Part shown: positions 41,001 through 56,000 of the stretch, one piece after another | Numbering within the stretch: the first letter of the stretch is position 1 | Layout: each line of letters begins with the position of its first letter | Assembly: GCA_964035545.1 (NCBI GenBank) | Contig: OZ037766.1 | Coordinates: forward strand, 15,392,722-15,456,721 | Origin: Bugula neritina | Lineage: Eukaryota > Bryozoa > Gymnolaemata > Cheilostomatida > Bugulidae | Direction: 5' to 3' | DNA: 64,000 bases | The notes under the pieces: generated by a model | Told to the model about the DNA's origin: nothing | What the model saw: the letters and a program-made list of their open reading frames with translations, nothing else | Database searches by the model: none | Translations under genes and position numbers: made by a program

Positions 41001-44000
41001 AAGGGGGGGGGGGGGGGGTTCAGAATCCAGCCAGGCCCAAAATAGCTTTCAACAATAAATATAAAGGCCAAATCAGTTAGGTTATCATGGAAGTAGAATT
41101 AGTAAACCAAATAGTTCCAATTTAAAATCGCTCATGCTTACAATAAACTATTTTGGACCCGGCTGGATTCTGAACGCCCCCTTGGGATTAGGCCATGTTG
41201 AATATTCTTCTTTTTCCAAATGTCATTTTCCAAACGTCTATTTTCTAATTGTCCACTTGCCAAATGTGTATTTTCGAGTTCTCTATTGGTGATTTGTTCG
41301 TTTTCCAAATAAGTGTTTTCTAATTATCATTTTGGAATAGTTGTGTCACCTATATTTAGGTGTAGTAAACATGTTGTCCTGCTCACTTAACTTGCAACTG
41401 CTTAATATTTTATAATTTTAAGGTTAGAAAAACAATTTGATAAATTGGTAATTATGTTACAGTTGAGGTTTTTATAAATATAACGGCATTTCAACCACAT
41501 AAACAAGTTTTTAAGAATTAAATTTAAAATCAAAACTGCTTAAAGTTTTCACTTGATTTACTTTATAATTTTAATTTTAAAGATTATTATAAGCAATATT
41601 TTGAACTGTTTAATCATGTTAAGAGTATTTTTTATCTTTTAGAGAATTAATTGACATGAAAATCACCGTTCAACAATTTGTAGAAGCTCAAGTTTTTTTC
41701 GCTTCAATTCTTGTTTTTACTTGACTTCTTAGCCAGCTGTTGATATCCAAAATAATTATAAGTGTAAAATTGAAGTTGATCTGTAAAGACAGTACCTACT
41801 GCATTACAATAGATAGGGTAACACCTAAGTTTACATATATTCATAGTTCTACAACTAATTAGTATTAATCAACCAACTATGGTGCAAGAAGAAAAGTAAA
41901 TATTTTAATCTAGAGTATTCAAAGGTTTCAAAACACTGTGAATTTTGGAATAAGTTGGAATGCTGGAATGAGAGCAAACAACGTTTATGTATGAAATATT
42001 TTTAAGTTGATTAGAAGAATATTAGCTAGATATTTTGCTCGATCAAATGGTGAATAAATTTTGCGGATATGGCACTCAATAAACAAAACGAGTATTATGT
42101 TCAACAATTAGATATATTCCTTAAATAAGAACTACCATTTTACAAAATTATTTAATAATGAATGTAAATTTTACCCACCTGATCATTAAGAGCCATAGCA
42201 TATTTAAATGAATAAGTTTTAGATCCTAAGCTAATGTGTACTGTCCTTTATAGTAACTCGCAAAAATTTCAATTAGCAAAACAACCAATCAAATTTTAAG
42301 CAACAAAGCAGCCTGGCTATGTATCCTTAACGCAAACAGCTTTTATAAGTGGTGATTTTTCGATAAATATTTCAGGTCTAATTATGTTACAGATTATATA
42401 ACCTGATTTTTTCATGAATAATTTTGTTTGTAGAAACTGCCTAAGTCTTACGCAATTCGTATAGTTGGCCATGGTACTCAGAGTTTTACACTGAACCTTC
42501 CTTTCTCTTGGATTGTTAAAGAAAGCATTGATGGGATGTTGGAAACAGTTGATCATCTGAACATGCGTCATGGTATGCTTGTCTTTAGAAATTATGGACT
42601 TAAATTATTGCTTCCTAGTTGTGTTCTCACTATATTCTCATTTTATTACTGAATGACCATGCGTGTCCTAATTATTGCTGTTCACGCAGTAGAATCATAA
42701 AATTGTACAAGCCTTGAGTCCGTTAAATGCAACTTACTTGAATGCCCATCATTACAACCTGTGAATAATATTCCAGTTTAGTTTACTGTAGATAAGCTTT
42801 GCTAGGCATTATCCGTCTAGTTATTTTTAAATCATTACTATGAATATCTGTCATTGCATGTTTTAGCTATAATATAATGTAAAATGTGCAGAAAATAATT
42901 TATAGGTTTATCAAAAGCCTGAAAATATGTTTTGGAACTGTGTAGACTTAAGTTTTGTTTATACCTCTGCTGAAAAAAGTACCGACTTTCAGTTAACAAC
43001 GCTTGTCCGAGTACCCCTTTAAAGTCAAACTGAAAATCGTTTATTTGGAAAGAATTGCTGAAGGTTTTTGGAGAACAGACTGCCTTTTTGCCAAATACTT
43101 ATGATGTTATAGGCATAATTGCTGTAAAGAACTTGAAACTAAGGTTTTGTGAAGGTCAACTGTCAGGCTTAAACTGTGCTTACTTTGTCAATATTTGGTA
43201 ACTATTTCTGGAGACTAGATTAATTACATCAAAGATATTTTTTGCTTTCAAATAAGTGAACAGCTGAGAGTGTTTAATTTAACCTTAAACTAGCTATGGT
43301 TACAATAAAAATACATTTCAACACTATTACAAATGGCTAACCTTTTTACAAAAAACGTATGAAGAACCTAAAATCAGAAAAGAATGTTTATTAATAATAA
43401 TTTTTTTAAAATTAAAAATTAAAATAATTGTTTTGAGATGATAACAAAATGGCGTATTAGCATGGAGCAACTCTCTATGGATGTTTAAGAAATGTATCTA
43501 GGTTTATTCATGAATGAAGATTGAAAAGTTTGTTGTTTGACATCCATCAATATTTAAATTGAGTGTTGTTTGCCATTTAGGATCGTTAGAGGCTGTCCTT
43601 AACCAGTTTCAGATGACAGATATTGGCAGAATATTGAGTGATGCCAGGTGTAATCTTTCAGAACTCCTTGATGCTTACATTAAAGATTTTGTGTATATGA
43701 CACATCCTTGTACTGATAGAGATGAGCACTGGGTAAGACAACTCTGAGAACTTATGCAGTTTTAGCAGCACATGTTATAGTGGACATAAGAATAACATAG
43801 AGTTTGAATCTTCATGACATCTACTTAAGTCACAGTTTAGACAGTTCTCTTATTGACTAAAGAGCATAATCTATACTGTTGAGAAAATTTCTATGGTATG
43901 CAAATGTGTAGAATTATGTTTTAGGTTGTGGGGGCATCTATTATGCTGTGGATACAATCAAATATATCAGTGCAAAAAGCTACTTTTGTGCACATCAACT

Positions 44001-47000
44001 TAGCGTATGAAGAGCTAAGGCCAGTGTTTAAGAGGCTGACTGACCTCGTATCATTGGCTGATGACTCAGCTAAACTCACTGGCTGCATCAAAAGGCAAAT
44101 GGAAGAAAAACAAGAAGCTGCAAAGGTAGACATTAATTTTATTTTGGCTTTAAACGTTTTTCTTTCCATTTATTATTTTTGCACAATAATTCTACAATAA
44201 AAGAACAGTTTTTAAATAGTTAATCAATTAGGGTTAGTTTCAGGTCATCACTAATTCAACATATCTGTCGTGCTTGCTCATGTAAAGTTTAATACTGTTT
44301 GTAACCAGCTGAGCTTCATCAAGGAATTAAAACCTACTAATTTGGATTTTAACTTATTCTGCAGTTTTTATACACAAAAACAGCCTGTTGTGGTTTACAA
44401 CAAAGTTCAAGACCAGGGCAACTCCTGACCTTTAGAAAGAAAATCAAATTTCAAATTTAATAATAGAGACATTGATGAAAAGAAAAATGAAACATAAAAC
44501 ATTACAAAATTGTTGCATAACAATGTTCAACATACCTTTATTACCCTTCCTGGGGAGAGTTAAAATCAAATATATAAGGTTGTAATAGTGAAAGTTTAAA
44601 TATCTACATTTATCATGTACAAAATCAAAAATGACTAGCGAGAACTACAACAGTCAGTGGAGAAAAGCATCAGACTGGCATGAAGGCATAAAACAACTCA
44701 GCTACTGTAATTTCTGGCTACAAGCTATAAAAAGCTGACAGCTATTCTGGTAGCAAAAATCATTGCATTGTAATAGTGAAAACAAAGCTATTTGTGGTTG
44801 TAAAAAAAGCTGTGGCTAAGTGAGTAGCTAAGTGAGTAGCTAAGTGAGTGGCTAAGTGAGTGGCTAAGTGAGTGGCTAAGTGAGTGGCTAAGTGAGTGGC
44901 TAAGTGAGTGGCTAAGTGAGTGGCTAAGTGAGTGGCTAAGTGAGTGGCTAAGTGAGTGGCTAAGTGAGTGGCTAAGTGAGTGGCTAAGTGAGTGGCTAAG
45001 TGAGTGGCTAAGTGAGTGGCTAAGTGAGTGGTGAATGGTGATGAATTGCCCTGTGCCACTGTATGTAGTAGTGTGTAATATAACATCTGTCATTCTGTAA
45101 CTAAACACTGAATAACTGATGATTGGGCAAATATCTTTGTACTTATCATAGCAACACTTTTAAAAGCAAATGCTGTTTTGCATCTGCTGCAGTTTTATAG
45201 CTTTACTTATTCCATAATTAAAAATCAATTAAACTTCATGCTAGTGCAGTACAGCAGCAATTTTCAATCACAAACTTTTGCTTATATTACATGCATATTT
45301 CTTACTGATCGTTTACTTAGTTAGAGGATCTTATTAAAAGATGCTTTAATGATAAGTTGCATTATTTTGGGCAGCTATCTTGTGCTTGTAACATGTTGAG
45401 GAAAAACCAGTGTTGGTAAACATAGCCTGCTGCTTCAACTCTGATACTCAACATTTAATAGAGCTATACATTGAATAGGTTGTATTTGTTATTGTCATAG
45501 CCCTGTGACCTACTAGCACTAGAAGAGTTGTTGAAGAGTCTCATAGAAACTCAGTTGGAGAAGCTGCTAAAATCTCCTGAGCAATGGATGAATAGAGTGG
45601 ACAGGTGTGGGGAAGTGATAAAACAGACTCCAATCTCTGAGAGGGATTTGACATTCAAGTAAGTTAGTGTCCACCAGAGCTCTGCAATATTGTTCTGCTT
45701 TCAGAAATTATATGCATCAAATGTCCAGTTGAGTCATACTACATTTGTTGATACAGTACATTTACTTGTGTTTTGATTGTAGTAAAATAAGAGAGGCTCT
45801 AAGAAAACATAATAGTTCTAACAGCAATTTGGACTGCAAATATTCTTCATTTTTTCTTTGCTTAAATTTATAGGATTTATTTGTGTAGTTCTCTTTTTTT
45901 GCAACCATATGCAGGATTTAAACCTACCCAGGTTATTGCAGCTCAAATAAAAATCAAAACTATTAGATATAATAATTATGGATAACTATGGTTTATGAAC
46001 TGAATTTCTGGCATTTTAGGAAAAACTGGTTGATACTGGAAATGAAGAAGTTATATGTTGAGCACGTCATCGTACCTAGTCCAGAAGACCCAAGCAGTGG
46101 GAAGCGAAAACCATACAAGATCAAATTCCTTGTTGATGTAAGATTTACTATAAGTTTATTGTCTCAAATTCTTTTACATTATACTCATCTAATAGTAATC
46201 TGCATGTGCATGCACTTTCATGATTTCTTGTTAGTATGGCATCAAAAGTTAGAATCACTTATTGTTAATGGTTCTTTACATGTATCTTTTATAATACTAT
46301 ATGAATAACTCAAGTTACGCATGACTCATGTATACAATTCGGAGTAGAGTTCACTTCTCTCGATTATTTCATCAAGAATTTAAAAGCAGATGTTTGATTT
46401 ATGTACTTCAGTTCAGTAAAAAAATTCTACTTCTCCCACATAGTTCTACAAGAAATGACTGACTATTTTCTACCCCAACAGGATATCTTGTCTCTAATTC
46501 TGATAGACATCACAATATTTTAAAACCGCAGATATTTGTGAAAGAATCATCACACTGTATACCAACTTTGTGACATTTATGTGCCCCACTAACATTTTTT
46601 CATGAAAATTCTGACTTTTAATATGCAGATAATAGGTATTTTGTTATTTTATTCATACTGGATTTTGTTTTTTTGCAGGGAGTTAAAAAAGCTTTATCTG
46701 AAGTAGATTATGTGGACAAAAAGGTTTTTGATACGGTGATAAAATACCTCAAACAGACAGTGTCTTTTGGACTACAGCAGCTTTACAAGTAAGTTTTCTG
46801 TGGGCATATAGTATAGTGTAATACTGCTTTGAAAGTCCTATCATTCATAAACAGAGTAGTTCTTTTTTCAACATTCATGATAACATAAGTTGTTTTGCAC
46901 TTCAACAATGGAACTACGGTCATTCTGTGCATTATGCGATATTAACCAAACTTTGACAAGTTTATTTTCACTTTAATTTTACAAAATTGCAGCACCTGTA

Positions 47001-50000
47001 AAGTAACATGTTGCGTACTTCTATATAGCATCTTTAACGTGTTAACTGTATGTATGTATTACTGTAAGCTACTCCTAAATTGTTGAGCAGAGGGTGCCCG
47101 AGTCATTGTCCGATGTGTCAGAAATCACTTGACACGCCTGTCAGACTGCCATGTGGCCACATGCTGTGTGACAGTTGCCTCACTGACAGAAGGCTCTGCA
47201 AAGTTTGTGGAAAAGAAGTTCCTGCAGACTTTGAATACAAACCAAGTGAGGATAATATTGAGTAAGTTGACCCACTACACTAACCGGCATACTTAGGTTA
47301 ATTCACTTAACCAGTTTGGTAATTGGTACACAAATGAAAAATGTTTTTTGAATGGTTTCAAAAGTGTATCTTAATATCTAGGTAATTCAACTACATAAGA
47401 TATATTTTGTAAAACGAGTTGTGTACTTGGTAATTCGATTACTTGCATTATAAGCCTGGACACTTGCTCTCTGAGATTTATGTGCACATGTTGATTCTGT
47501 TGAAATACAATGAACTAGGTGGAAAATTCTATCAAAACAGGCAGTATTTTTGTATTCAATGTAAATGCTCACATAATGTTGTTATATGTTGGTTCTAAAT
47601 ATCTCAAGTTGCAAACTGCATGATCATGAAAGTCAACAGTGTGTAGAAAACAATGGCACTGGCTGAAGCTAAAAACTGCATTTTCTGTGAAATTAAATGT
47701 TACAATGTATTATGAATATGTTGAGATGTTGAATGAAATGTGAAAGTAGGAATTTATCAGATGATAATACCCAATATCAATCTAGATTCTGGAAATAACT
47801 GGCGTGAACTGTGACAGTGTTGCAACATAAATTTTTTTGGCACTTTGTAATGAGTCCTCATTTACTCATCACATCTTATTTCAATGCTAGTTGTTCAGCT
47901 AATCATTCTGAACGTCATTTCATAGTGAGCAGCGATTTGGTGAATTCAAAGACTTGCGAAGGAGAATCAACAACTTTTTTGTCGCTTTTGTGTCTGACAT
48001 GGTGTTCAATGAAGAGGAAAGAGATCCAGATGCTGAGATCATAGGATGGCTGCTGGACTGTGTGACTGCTAGGGGTGGAGAGACAACCAGACAGTTCAGT
48101 TTATTCAACAGTCAGGAAGTGGTGGATCCAACCCCAGTTCTCAGATCATTTCTACTCAAACTGTTGCTGCGATGCCCCCAGACAGATTTGGTCGATGATT
48201 ACCTGAATCATGTTCTCCAGCCTACCCCACTTTCTGGAGACCATCAGCTACAAACCATGGTTCTGTTTATAGACTGCTGGAAGGTGAGATGTTGATAGTT
48301 TAAAACTCACCACATGTTTTCATTAACACAAATAAAAACTCACGCAAGTTTATAGTCGCTATCCCTGTGAGAAAAGGGTTTTTGTTAAAGTGGGCTAAGG
48401 ACTTATTTAAATGAGGCACAGGAGCAGTTATGACTGAATGCTCTTCCTAACATCACCAATGGCCTTTGTCCGTGCTGGAACCCATGACCTCGTGTTTACT
48501 AGGCAAACGCTCCAGCGCCTAGACCACGGCTGCTCCCTCATTAACACAAATAGCTCAATTTATATTTTCACATTTCATTGAACTTGTGAAGTGTTCAGAC
48601 ATGCACCTGCTGATTTTTTTTTAGGATCTAACAATTCCACAGGTCATGAGAGATCCTGCAGAGTTGTCTACTCAACTGAAGATGCTCACCAGCCACACGG
48701 ATGATACAGCCGTAGTATCAGTGCAGGTGCTGAAGAACATAGCTAAACTACACATGGTAATCAACATGGCTGTCGACCTTCTCACCTCTGACTTGGACCT
48801 GCCAGCTCGTAGCATACGAGGACTAGAGTCAGCATTACAGAAGCTACTGGAGAAAAGGAACAGAGAGGGGAACAAGCAGCCTTGGTGGGTGAAGAAGTTT
48901 ATTTCTGTGCTGGATATCTGTTTATTAGACAGTTTGTTACATCAGCTTGTGATATTATTTGTCTACTGGTTCATACTCTGGTTCATAAGATTCTTGTTAT
49001 TTTAACACATAATTGGCTCTTCATGCAACTCACTACAATGTACACCGTGTTACTCAGGTACCTCATAGCTAGGCAGTTGTTAGCAACTCATGGTGAAGCA
49101 TACATCAAAGACCTTCTCAATACTCCACGTCGTTTCCTGGTACATAATGATCTGAAAAGAGATTTGGAATCTTTCACTGTACCAGATGTTCTGTCTGTGT
49201 TGGGAGATCGAGAAAGATACAACCAGATAAAAACTTCTGTAGATGAAATCATTGCTCAGTCCAACAATGAACAGCAGCTAACTGCTGCAATCACTGCTTT
49301 TGTCCAGGTGGGCCCTGGAAGGTTATAACATTGTTTATCAATTCGAAATAATATTTAAGCTATTAACTGATTATCAACTGCTCCGTAAATGGATTGTGCA
49401 GTTACTGTTGTATTTATAGACCTGTGCCAACCAATCACATTTGATGTTACAAGTGTTGTTCAACAGAATAACTCGCACCTTTGCTCAAAGAGTTCCAGTT
49501 CCTCAGCATATTCCGACATTATTACTTCAACACCTCACTCCAACTCTTGATAATCAACACAGAGTAAGTAACTGAAATGTTACTGGATGCTGTTATATTA
49601 TATTGGGTTGTAGTGACGTCTATTCCATGATTCCAATTTTTAGAGTCTTGCTGGTTAAAGAAGTTGGTTTTACTGACATTATTTCTTTTCTTAAGTTGCT
49701 AGATTAAAAACTATTTAACTAAGTACTTTGGGCAGTCAAACTTGTTTTTGTGTCGTTCATGAGCTTCCTAATTCTGATAGCTTTTAAAGCTTTTGTAATT
49801 TTATTTCTTTATAAATTATTTTACCAGTTAGCACCCAGTCCTATTTATCTTTACAGCAGACAATTTGATTATATTGATTTTTTGTTACTTCTGACTATTT
49901 TGCAGATTTTGCTGGAGATGTTACTGCAAGACAATCGACTATCCAGAGAGATGGACGTGAAACAGTCTAAAGGAATTAACTTGTCTATGTTAGTTCTAAA

Positions 50001-53000
50001 CTTGTACAGTTGTCTGTGTAGTGGAGGTGTCATGGCTGATCTGTATCCTCTCTCTGAGATCATCAGCCAACCACTTCAGGCTGCGGTATGTTTATTCTAT
50101 TGCTGCATATTTTTAAATGTTGGAATGCTCTAAAATTCACATCAGTTTTCTTAGAAATTTTAAAGACAGAATAGGCAGAGTCAGTTTCATTGCTGAATAG
50201 ATATGTGTACACATGCATATGAAAATGCACACACATGCACATGCACAAACTGTGTGAAATGTAAACTTCTATTTGCTAAAGTTGTGCCAAACATGGTTTA
50301 GCTGTATGGTTCAATATGTATTTACAGCTCTACTCAGTCAAAAAGGTCCTCCAATGTGTATTGTTGATTATTTACAGCCTAGTACCTTGTAATAAATATA
50401 AATAACTGGTTGGAAACTAAATATATTAGAAACTTTCTTGACAGTCACTTAGTTGGGAGGTGTTAACAGTTTTGAGACAATGCATACAAATCTAGTGCAA
50501 AGCTCATGCATCGCTCATCCAATGCTCGTCCAATGCTCATGCAACGGTACAATGTGTTTATTTAATGTTGGTATTACTTTTACTGTGCTCAGACTAACAG
50601 CTACGTAATGACTCACTACAGCATATATGATTGATTGGCGGCTGGTTTTAGGAGCACTTCCTGCCAACTATGGTTGACAATCAGTTGGAAGCTCATCAGG
50701 ACGAGATTCGAAGAGCTTTACAGACTCCAAATGAAAATCCTAGTCCATATAGTAAGTTAGTAAATGAAATTTAGATGCCTATTCTTGTTCATTTGAGGTA
50801 GCTGTTTTAGTTTTGTGTTTCTGTCAGAATAATATAAGATGATTAAATATTTCTTAGCTCAAGTACGCTGCAATTGGAAAGATAAGGTACATAACTCTGT
50901 CCCATTTTTCTAGAAAGTTCTTTCAGCAGATTAGAGTATTTGATGAACGTATTATTAAAAATGCATGTTACATATTACATAGCAAAATTCCAGAATTTGA
51001 AGCTAAAAACAATATATCTGTTGCATTTTGTCAATATTATTATAACAAATGCTAGTTACCCACTAATTTGCTTACACACCGAGTATAATGTTCAACTCTC
51101 TTGGCAATTATGTGGTGCGTTTTTTAAAAACAGTTGAACTTTAAAGATTAATTGAAGTTCTAAAATAGAAATTGTTTTCTTTAGTAATTTTGGACAATAT
51201 TAATTCCCCCCCCCCCCCCCAAAGGGCCATTCTTGTATTTTGGTTTTAAATGTTTAGGTTTTAAACTATGTTCATGGCAGAAATGTTAGTTTTTATTAAG
51301 TGTTTTTTATATTTAGAGTTTTGCTACTCTACAAGCTTTAAAAAGCTATAAAAATCTTTCAGAGAAAAAGCTGTAAAAAGCTTTCAATTAAATAGTTCAT
51401 ATTTTTTGTATATACTGTCTACTCTCTCTGTACTACTTAATTATCTAACACATATTGATATTAAACTTACGTATTATAATCCTATAGGTTTGATGCTTGG
51501 CTATTTTTACTAGTAAATAGCTTTTAAGCTAAAATTACTTGTTAGGATCCTGTTTGTCTGAACACATATTATTTTTGCTTTAACATATTAGTTAGCTGTT
51601 ACAACTACTACTAACTGTAGCTCTACAATGTTATATCTGTCAATTTATCATTAATTGTGTACTTAGCGGCTCATGTTAATAATGTTAATAATATGTCCTT
51701 TGCGTGTGTACTTATGCTCCTACCATTATACTTACTGTTTTAGCATGTCCAAACGGCCACCCCTACTTTATTGGCAATGTAAGTTTTTAATTAGTTATTA
51801 TTTAGTGTCAGGTCTTTTTTATTAATATAGAAATTGTTATAATGAGGCACAAGTATTTTTAAGTATTATTTGAATGGATTAGTTTTTATATAAAAAAGTC
51901 CCAAATCTATGCCCACAGATGTTTGCTTCTGCCTTTCAAATTTGATAATGTGAAATAATGAACTAGTCAACTAATTGAAAAGCTGTTACATGTGTATGCA
52001 TGTGCATGTCATTGAGTTGAGGCAGTTTTAATCTGGTATTTGTAAAGATTTTAGGTAAGAACGGCACAGGTAAGAATAGCACAGGTAAAAATGGCACAAA
52101 TGGAAAAGTAGGTAAAAGTGTCACACTGGTGTTAAATTTTCCCAAACCTCAAACTCAAATCCCCAAACCCTCAAACCTAAACCCCTACCCTAAATCTTCA
52201 ATCCCCCACCCCAAACCCTTATCATGAAGTGTGCCATGTTTACCTGTATCATTGTTACTGGATACCATTTATAACATTTCAATGGTCTATTACTTAGTGT
52301 GGTCGACCTAATGGATTGGGCCAGTGTCCAGAATGTCGAGCTAATATTGGCGGTCACAACCATGCTGCTCAAGGTGGAAATAGACGTTTGGAATCCAATG
52401 ATTTGTGAGTTTTTCTGCTTTTTCCAACACAGTAGTATTTATACAATACCTTGACTTTATCTTCTGCATAGAGTTAGAAATGACATATTTTTATTAGCAG
52501 TTAACAAGTTAGCTTGTGATTTATATGGGCAGATTACTGTGACTCTTATATTTTAGCTTACAAAGAACTGTAATGAAAGTAGTCCTAAAAGTAAAATTAG
52601 TCAATTAATGGGTCATTTTGTGTCATTGTAGTTGTGTAAGTCGATACTAGACAGGTAGTAGACTCACACAGGTTTGGGTTTTTCAGTTCCATTGAGTAAA
52701 TTTTCTAGTCTGTTGATTTATTGTTATATGCTGCTTGTGCAGAGCTGCCAGAACTCAACCCGGTCATATGCTCGGCACGGCAGACGGTAGAAACCGAGCT
52801 GCTGCTCCTGAGAGAGACTTGAATTCTCTTTCCTGTGCTGTGTTGAGGTGTTTGACACATCTGAGTATGTACACAGCTAGTCTGTTCAACATTCAGCATG
52901 TAAGTCATGTCTGTTTAATATATTTTATTATTAACCTACAGTTTACACTTACTATTAAGTATGTACACAGCTAGTCTGTTCAACATACAGTTATCTTTGT

Positions 53001-56000
53001 ATAACTCAGGTATATCAAATGATTCACCCAAACTTAGCAAGAGTAGAGGAAGTTCGACCATTCATAGATGCTCACATACAGTTAGACTTACAACAGATTG
53101 CTCAGTGTTGTGCTGAGAGTACAGATGATTGTATTCTACTACTTCATGATGTCATCAACAGGATGAAACAAGGTGTGTACAAATCTGGTCTTTGATTTAT
53201 TAACATCAATATTTATATACCATTAATGCTACTCAAACCAATATGTACGAGTATTGGATTTTAAGTTTTGAAAGTCAGTACTTTATGTCATTTGGCTTCT
53301 GCACAATAATATCTAATAAAAGCTGTTTTACATATGACATTTTTTCTGGCTAGATCTGCAAACATGGAGTTTATTTGGGTCAGTTTTTAGCTATGTTTTG
53401 CTCCGTGCCAGTACTAGTTGGCACCATTCTATCAGCCCAGTTGATTTCTTCAAGCTTCTTGTATTCTACTCAAACTTGGTCTAGTAGTTCAGTAGACACA
53501 TTCTGATGTTTTTATAGCTAATCGCAGGGGAGCTGCTCACACACTTGGCTCTATAGCTGCAAGGAAGCAGTGGGAGAAACAGTTTGATAATGATTATATT
53601 AACCCTTCTTTTCATAATAAGGTAATTAAACAAACCTATGCACATTACAGTTGCCTAATTTCTATGTCTTGCAGTTTTCTCATAAACACTAGACCAAAGG
53701 CTAGAGTTTTTCAATCTATGCATGCAGAGTTTGGAAACAGTGTTGAAACTGTATGGTAACTGCAACCCTTTTGTCAATTGAGTTTGAAATGTTATGACTC
53801 CTTCGAATGCAGTGCTTATTGACATTTGTGAATGTTCTCAACTTTATTAGCACTGCTTAACCTTGTGGTTAGCTTTTAAGAAAATACAGCAGCTGCTTTT
53901 CGCTTTTAATTTTCTAGATATTCAGGCAAACTTAAAATTGCACGTGGTGCTTAAAATTTTGCAATGATCAAACCCCTATGAAAATAATAGAATGATATGG
54001 TAGTGTCTGTAGACCTGTTTATTTCTTGCAGAAAGAGCTTAGGTTTTATAAATATAATATTTTTCAATTTATATGTAGATCAAAACTTTTACAAGGCTAC
54101 AAAATAGAAACAGAAAGAGTAAGGCTACAAGTTCTGTGCCTTGTATATTAAGAGAATCTGCTGAGGTTGAATGTCCACAATAGTTTTTGACGCTGTATTT
54201 ACAAATATAGGAACAGGTGGAGATAAATGTTAAATTTTTAAACTCTACATAGTTTATATTACAAATTTATTTGCTGAAAATCCCTATTGTTTCTATAAAC
54301 TGTAGCAGGTTGTTGCAAGATGCAAATCTAATTGTGCTTCTACGTCTATAAATCAGGAATATATCTCTGTAGTCTATCATGTCTCTCGTAGCGTAGAGTA
54401 GACTCCTAATAAGATCATCATGTAATATCCTATTCTAAAGTTAGATTATTGATAGTAGAGATGAGCACCATACTTGTGAAATTATTTTAAATTGCTAAAG
54501 TCTAAAAGCAAGAAGTTGAAATCTCAACATTTGTTTGAAGAATTTTATTTGAAGTTGTGGAGATCATAAACTTAAACAATCTATGGCCATGAAGTGATCA
54601 TTTCAATGATTTGTTTGATGAATCAGTGATATTTAATATTTGTATCTTTAGACTCAGAGAATAGAGGATGTGAGGGGTAGACTGAGAACTGCTGATACTG
54701 TTGATCTCAGACGACTTCTCTCTACAGCACAACAACCAGCAGACGTCTCAAATGTATCATCCTTGCCTGGTCTGTGGGGTTTCAAACGTCCACTTTCTCT
54801 GGCGATGGTTCAAAACCACCTCAGCAATGAGCAGGTAATACTCGTGCATTCAACCAATATATGCTTAGATAACACTGGGCTATGCTATAAAAATGTGAAT
54901 CCTCTAAGAGCCAAGTCGCTTTCTATGAAACAAGTCTGGTATTGCTTGTTATGTATTTGTAGGGATGTTCGGCTCTCAAGAATTTCATTGGGTTCAGTGA
55001 AGTACTTGTAGCTGTTCAACACTTGCCAAACATCCTGCAGTTGCTCAAGATAGTCAGTGGCAGCTTCCATGGTGAAATAAGTAGAGACTATGCAACGTCC
55101 AAACAGGTTGGCGATTTCTGCAGACGGCAAGAAAGAGAAATTCCTGAGTTGAAGAATTTAGTAAACAGCTTTATTCTAGCCTGGAATTCCATGGTTACAT
55201 ATAACCGAAGTGGTAAGCTGTTTGATCACATTGAGTAATACTTACCTGTTCTTCACTATTATGCTGTTAAGGTTTTATTTATCTCTCTATTGGTTTGTAG
55301 TCGGAGATGAACAAGTTCCAGAATTATTGAGCACCCACTCCATGTTGGCTGAGTTTTTAGCTGATCCGTACGTTGCTAGGAGACCCCTTGATCAGAAGAC
55401 CTATGGTCAAGCTCCTTATGAACTTGTCCAGTTCCTTACCGATGTTAGTAACAGAATGCTCATTGCTGACAAAGACACTCATCTCACTTTCCGCACATAC
55501 AGGTCAGTTCAATATGCTCTGGTCTTTCTTATGACGTGATGTACTGTAAGCAATAGTTTAACTCACCTTGCTAAACGTTTCAGGGTTCTTTTAGTGTATT
55601 TTCTATATGCATCTATAGTTTGATTTAAAATTGTTATACTCTATTGGTGGAAAGTTGAATTTTTGTCTGGTTCTCATCAACTAAAATAAACTTTTTTATT
55701 AGTTAATGCTGAAAATAAGAAACAACTACTTATTGCTTATGCCCTACAAGTTAATCAGATTAACTGTGAACATTGTACAAATCATCATCAGGGGATCTTC
55801 TTACCAAGAATATTTGCTTTGCATGTGCCATTATTATGGCCAGTTCTAACATTAACATTGCTTGAGCTAAAACTATTTAGCACTATATACAGCATTTTGC
55901 AAAGAATACTCTATGCATGACTCTGCATGCACATCTAAAAGAAATTATGGTTGTGTTTACAAGCAAAAAAGCATAAATGAAGGCCTTGCAATTTTATTAT

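Noticed and set aside
44760-45108. Long - strand frames of THLA and SLSH repeats
   Set aside because: They are the translation of a 12-bp minisatellite, whose period is a multiple of three.
52140-52220. Interstitial telomere repeat
   Set aside because: CCCTAAA-like units are irregular and few; simple C/A-rich drift explains them.
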